Shown piece by piece: positions 62,883-64,000 of a DNA stretch of 64,000 bases. The notes under the pieces were generated by a model. That model was not told where the DNA came from. It was given only the letters and a program-made list of their open reading frames with translations, and ran no database searches. The stretch's first letter is position 1. Each line of letters opens with the position of its first letter. Location of the stretch: the NCBI GenBank assembly GCA_963775875.1, contig CAVZKP010000025.1, positions 1-64,000 on the forward strand. The letters run 5' to 3'. Origin of the DNA: AP-15 sp963775875 (GTDB lineage Bacteria; Pseudomonadota; Alphaproteobacteria; ATCC43930; CGMCC-115725). The position numbers were made by a program, and so were the translations under genes.

Positions 62883-63275
62883 TGGACTTGCTTCGAAAAA
62901 GTGGAGAGTTCCCCGATGAACGATGAGGAACTCGAGGATGCAGCAGCGACGGTTTACGAAGGAATTTGAGGAGGAAGCGGTCCGTCTAGTGCAAACCAAC
63001 GGGCGGACGCAGCGTGAGATCGCCGGTGATCTGGGGATAGGGCTGTCGACGCTGGTCCGCTGGATCGGCCGGAGCCGGGATCGGCGTGCTGCCGACCCCG
63101 CGACGGCGGCAGAGAGCGATGTCACGGCAGAGCTGAAGCGGCTGCGCCGGGAGAACGAGATCCTCCGCCAGGAACGGGATATCCTGAAAAAGGCCACCGC
63201 TTTTTTCGCCCGGGAGGGAAGTCGATGAGGTTCGCGCTCATCGATCGGGCGAAGGCGGAATTCTCGATCCATCGT
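62883..63275 (+). mobile_element. IS3-family element, left end with orfA and truncated orfB
   Basis: TGGACTTGCTTCGAAAAAGT at 62883 is a typical IS3-family left terminal repeat, 3 bases upstream of the amidase start codon on the other strand. orfA follows, then the first ~18 codons of orfB (MRFALIDRAKAEFSIHRL, from 63225). At ~63275 the sequence changes to a flavin monooxygenase. The right end is missing. Confidence 0.75.
62938..63228 (+). CDS. IS3-family transposase OrfA
   Basis: Start MQQRRFTKEFEEEAVRLVQT. HTH: TQREIAGDLGIGLSTLVRWI. Then the leucine-zipper-like tail AELKRLRRENEILRQERDIL KKATAFF (split), typical of IS3 OrfA. 96 residues, intact. It precedes a truncated OrfB, so no functional transposase can be produced. 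Confidence 0.9.
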   Translation: MQQRRFTKEFEEEAVRLVQTNGRTQREIAGDLGIGLSTLVRWIGRSRDRRAADPATAAESDVTAELKRLRRENEILRQERDILKKATAFFAREGSR

Positions 63276-63276
63276 C

Positions 63277-63516
63277 TTTGAGACCGACATCGACGGCTTC
63301 AACTTGGCTTACGCAGTAACACCGGAAACCTTTGCCGACGTCGTGGATTTAGTCGTGCCGGAATTGCAGCGCCGCGGCGTCTACAAACTCGACTACATGC
63401 CGGGCACCCTGCGAGAGAACCTCTCCGGTCCCGGCCAGGCCCGTTTGCCGTCAAACCATCCCGCGGCACGGGTCCGCCCAACCGCAAGCCGTCACGGAGA
63501 CCCGGTAAGGAGCTAA
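63277..63516 (+). pseudogene. Flavin-dependent monooxygenase (bacterial-luciferase-like) C-terminal fragment
   Basis: ETDIDGFNLAYAVTPETFAD, VVDLVVPELQRRGVYKLDYM and PGTLRENLSGPGQARLPSNH match the end of NtaA/SnaA/DszA-type LLM flavin monooxygenases (DGFNL...PE..RRG.....Y..GTLRE.L). The TIM-barrel body is missing, replaced by IS3 sequence. Confidence 0.8.
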
Positions 63517-63581
63517 TCTGTTCTTTAACAAAGACGCCGGCGCCCTCGATGCTGGGCGGCGAGGCGTCCGGGAGGAGATCG

Positions 63582-64000
63582 ATGGAACACGCCGACATTC
63601 GGCATGTCGCGGTAATCGGGACCGGCACGATCGGCGCCAGCTGGACGGCGTTCTTCATGTCGCGCGGCCTATCGGTGGCGGCCAGCGACCCGGCACCGCA
63701 GGCGGAATCCACATTGCGCCGCTTCGTCGCCGCTTCATGGCCGGCGCTGGTCCGGCTCGGCGCCCCTCAGCCGCTCCCCGACAAGGTGCCCGAAGACCGG
63801 CTGTCGTTTCATGCCGAGCCCGAGGAGGCGCTGACTGGCGTCGATTTCGTCCAGGAGAACGCTCCCGAGCGCGTGGAGGTGAAGCGCGCGCTGCTGGCCC
63901 GTCTTGATGCGGCACTGCCCTCCGAGGTGATCATCGCCTCGAGTTCGTCCGGCCTGCTTATGAGCAGCTTGCAGGCAGATTGCCGTCATCCTGAGCGCTG
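63582..64000 (+). CDS. 3-hydroxyacyl-CoA/carnitine dehydrogenase-like protein, open at the window edge
   Basis: GGGAGGAGATCG precedes ATG. MEHADIRHVAVIGTGTIGAS holds the NAD-binding GxGxxG. The following RGLSVAASDPAPQAESTLRR and VDFVQENAPERVEVKRALLA (the QEN/ESVPE-type element) and SEVIIASSSSGLLMSSLQAD match the N-terminal domain of 3-hydroxyacyl-CoA and L-carnitine dehydrogenases. No frame disruption before the edge. It may belong with the preceding monooxygenase remnant in a catabolic operon. Confidence 0.8.
   Translation, partial: MEHADIRHVAVIGTGTIGASWTAFFMSRGLSVAASDPAPQAESTLRRFVAASWPALVRLGAPQPLPDKVPEDRLSFHAEPEEALTGVDFVQENAPERVEVKRALLARLDAALPSEVIIASSSSGLLMSSLQADCRHPER

Overview
The window is GC-rich alphaproteobacterial DNA. 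The taxon is inferred from gene style only: TAXI-TRAP and Liv-type binding proteins, a tRNA-Glu 3' half, several xanthine/CO dehydrogenase-like genes, a DehI-family protein and IS256/IS3/IS5 debris. No rRNA is present to confirm it. Its most obvious property is damage. Many genes of recognisable family are broken by single-base indels, often in short homopolymers, by lone stop codons, or by rearrangement, while several very long ORFs (1152, 897 and 718 codons) are perfectly open. Real decay and uncorrected assembly indels cannot be told apart from the sequence.

Bases 1-34312 look like an integrated accessory element. Its right end is marked by the 3' half of tRNA-Glu (34269-34312) beside a complete tyrosine integrase (32819-34111). 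Reading left from the integrase there is an unknown protein, an AlpA-like small HTH protein, a TOPRIM/DUF927 primase-helicase, a field of 9-bp iteron-like repeats, an OLD-nuclease remnant plus UvrD-like helicase (Gabija-like), a convergent Swt1-HEPN/DUF499 ATPase, a nest of small ORFs, a dinB remnant, a second 1152-aa primase/helicase-like protein, two DNA methyltransferases and several small element-type genes. Mixed in are remnants of ordinary metabolic genes: TRAP and Liv binding proteins, an ABC permease and a scrambled xanthine dehydrogenase operon. No conjugation or virion gene was seen.

Bases 34313-46500 carry catabolic genes, most with one indel: SDR, VOC protein, 2-hydroxyacid dehydrogenase, FAD-oxidase C-terminus, CoxL-like molybdenum hydroxylase, a DUF4286-like protein and a Tat-exported amidohydrolase. 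This stretch ends in nested IS256/recombinase insertions.

Bases 46500-60450 are the most coherent and interesting part. A TetR regulator sits among three copies of a 24-bp operator-like sequence. These lie in front of (i) a minus-strand operon of a GrdB-family protein whose in-frame UGA sits at a UxxC motif with a SECIS-like hairpin 11 nt downstream, a type II HAD dehalogenase-like protein and a GT87 membrane glycosyltransferase; (ii) the TetR gene and a divergent GST, DehI-family and DoxX/NDH-2 gene run; and (iii) a cytochrome b, sulfite-oxidase-fold molybdoenzyme, periplasmic protein, aminotransferase, TIGR04282-type nucleotidyl/glycosyl transferase, radical SAM/SPASM and GT2 operon. Read together, this suggests one regulon for reductive or dehalogenating chemistry.

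Bases 60450-64000 are again a mosaic: an IS5 remnant, a Ku remnant, an in-frame amidase/alcohol dehydrogenase chimera, a truncated IS3, a flavin monooxygenase tail and the start of a 3-hydroxyacyl-CoA dehydrogenase-like gene running off the edge.
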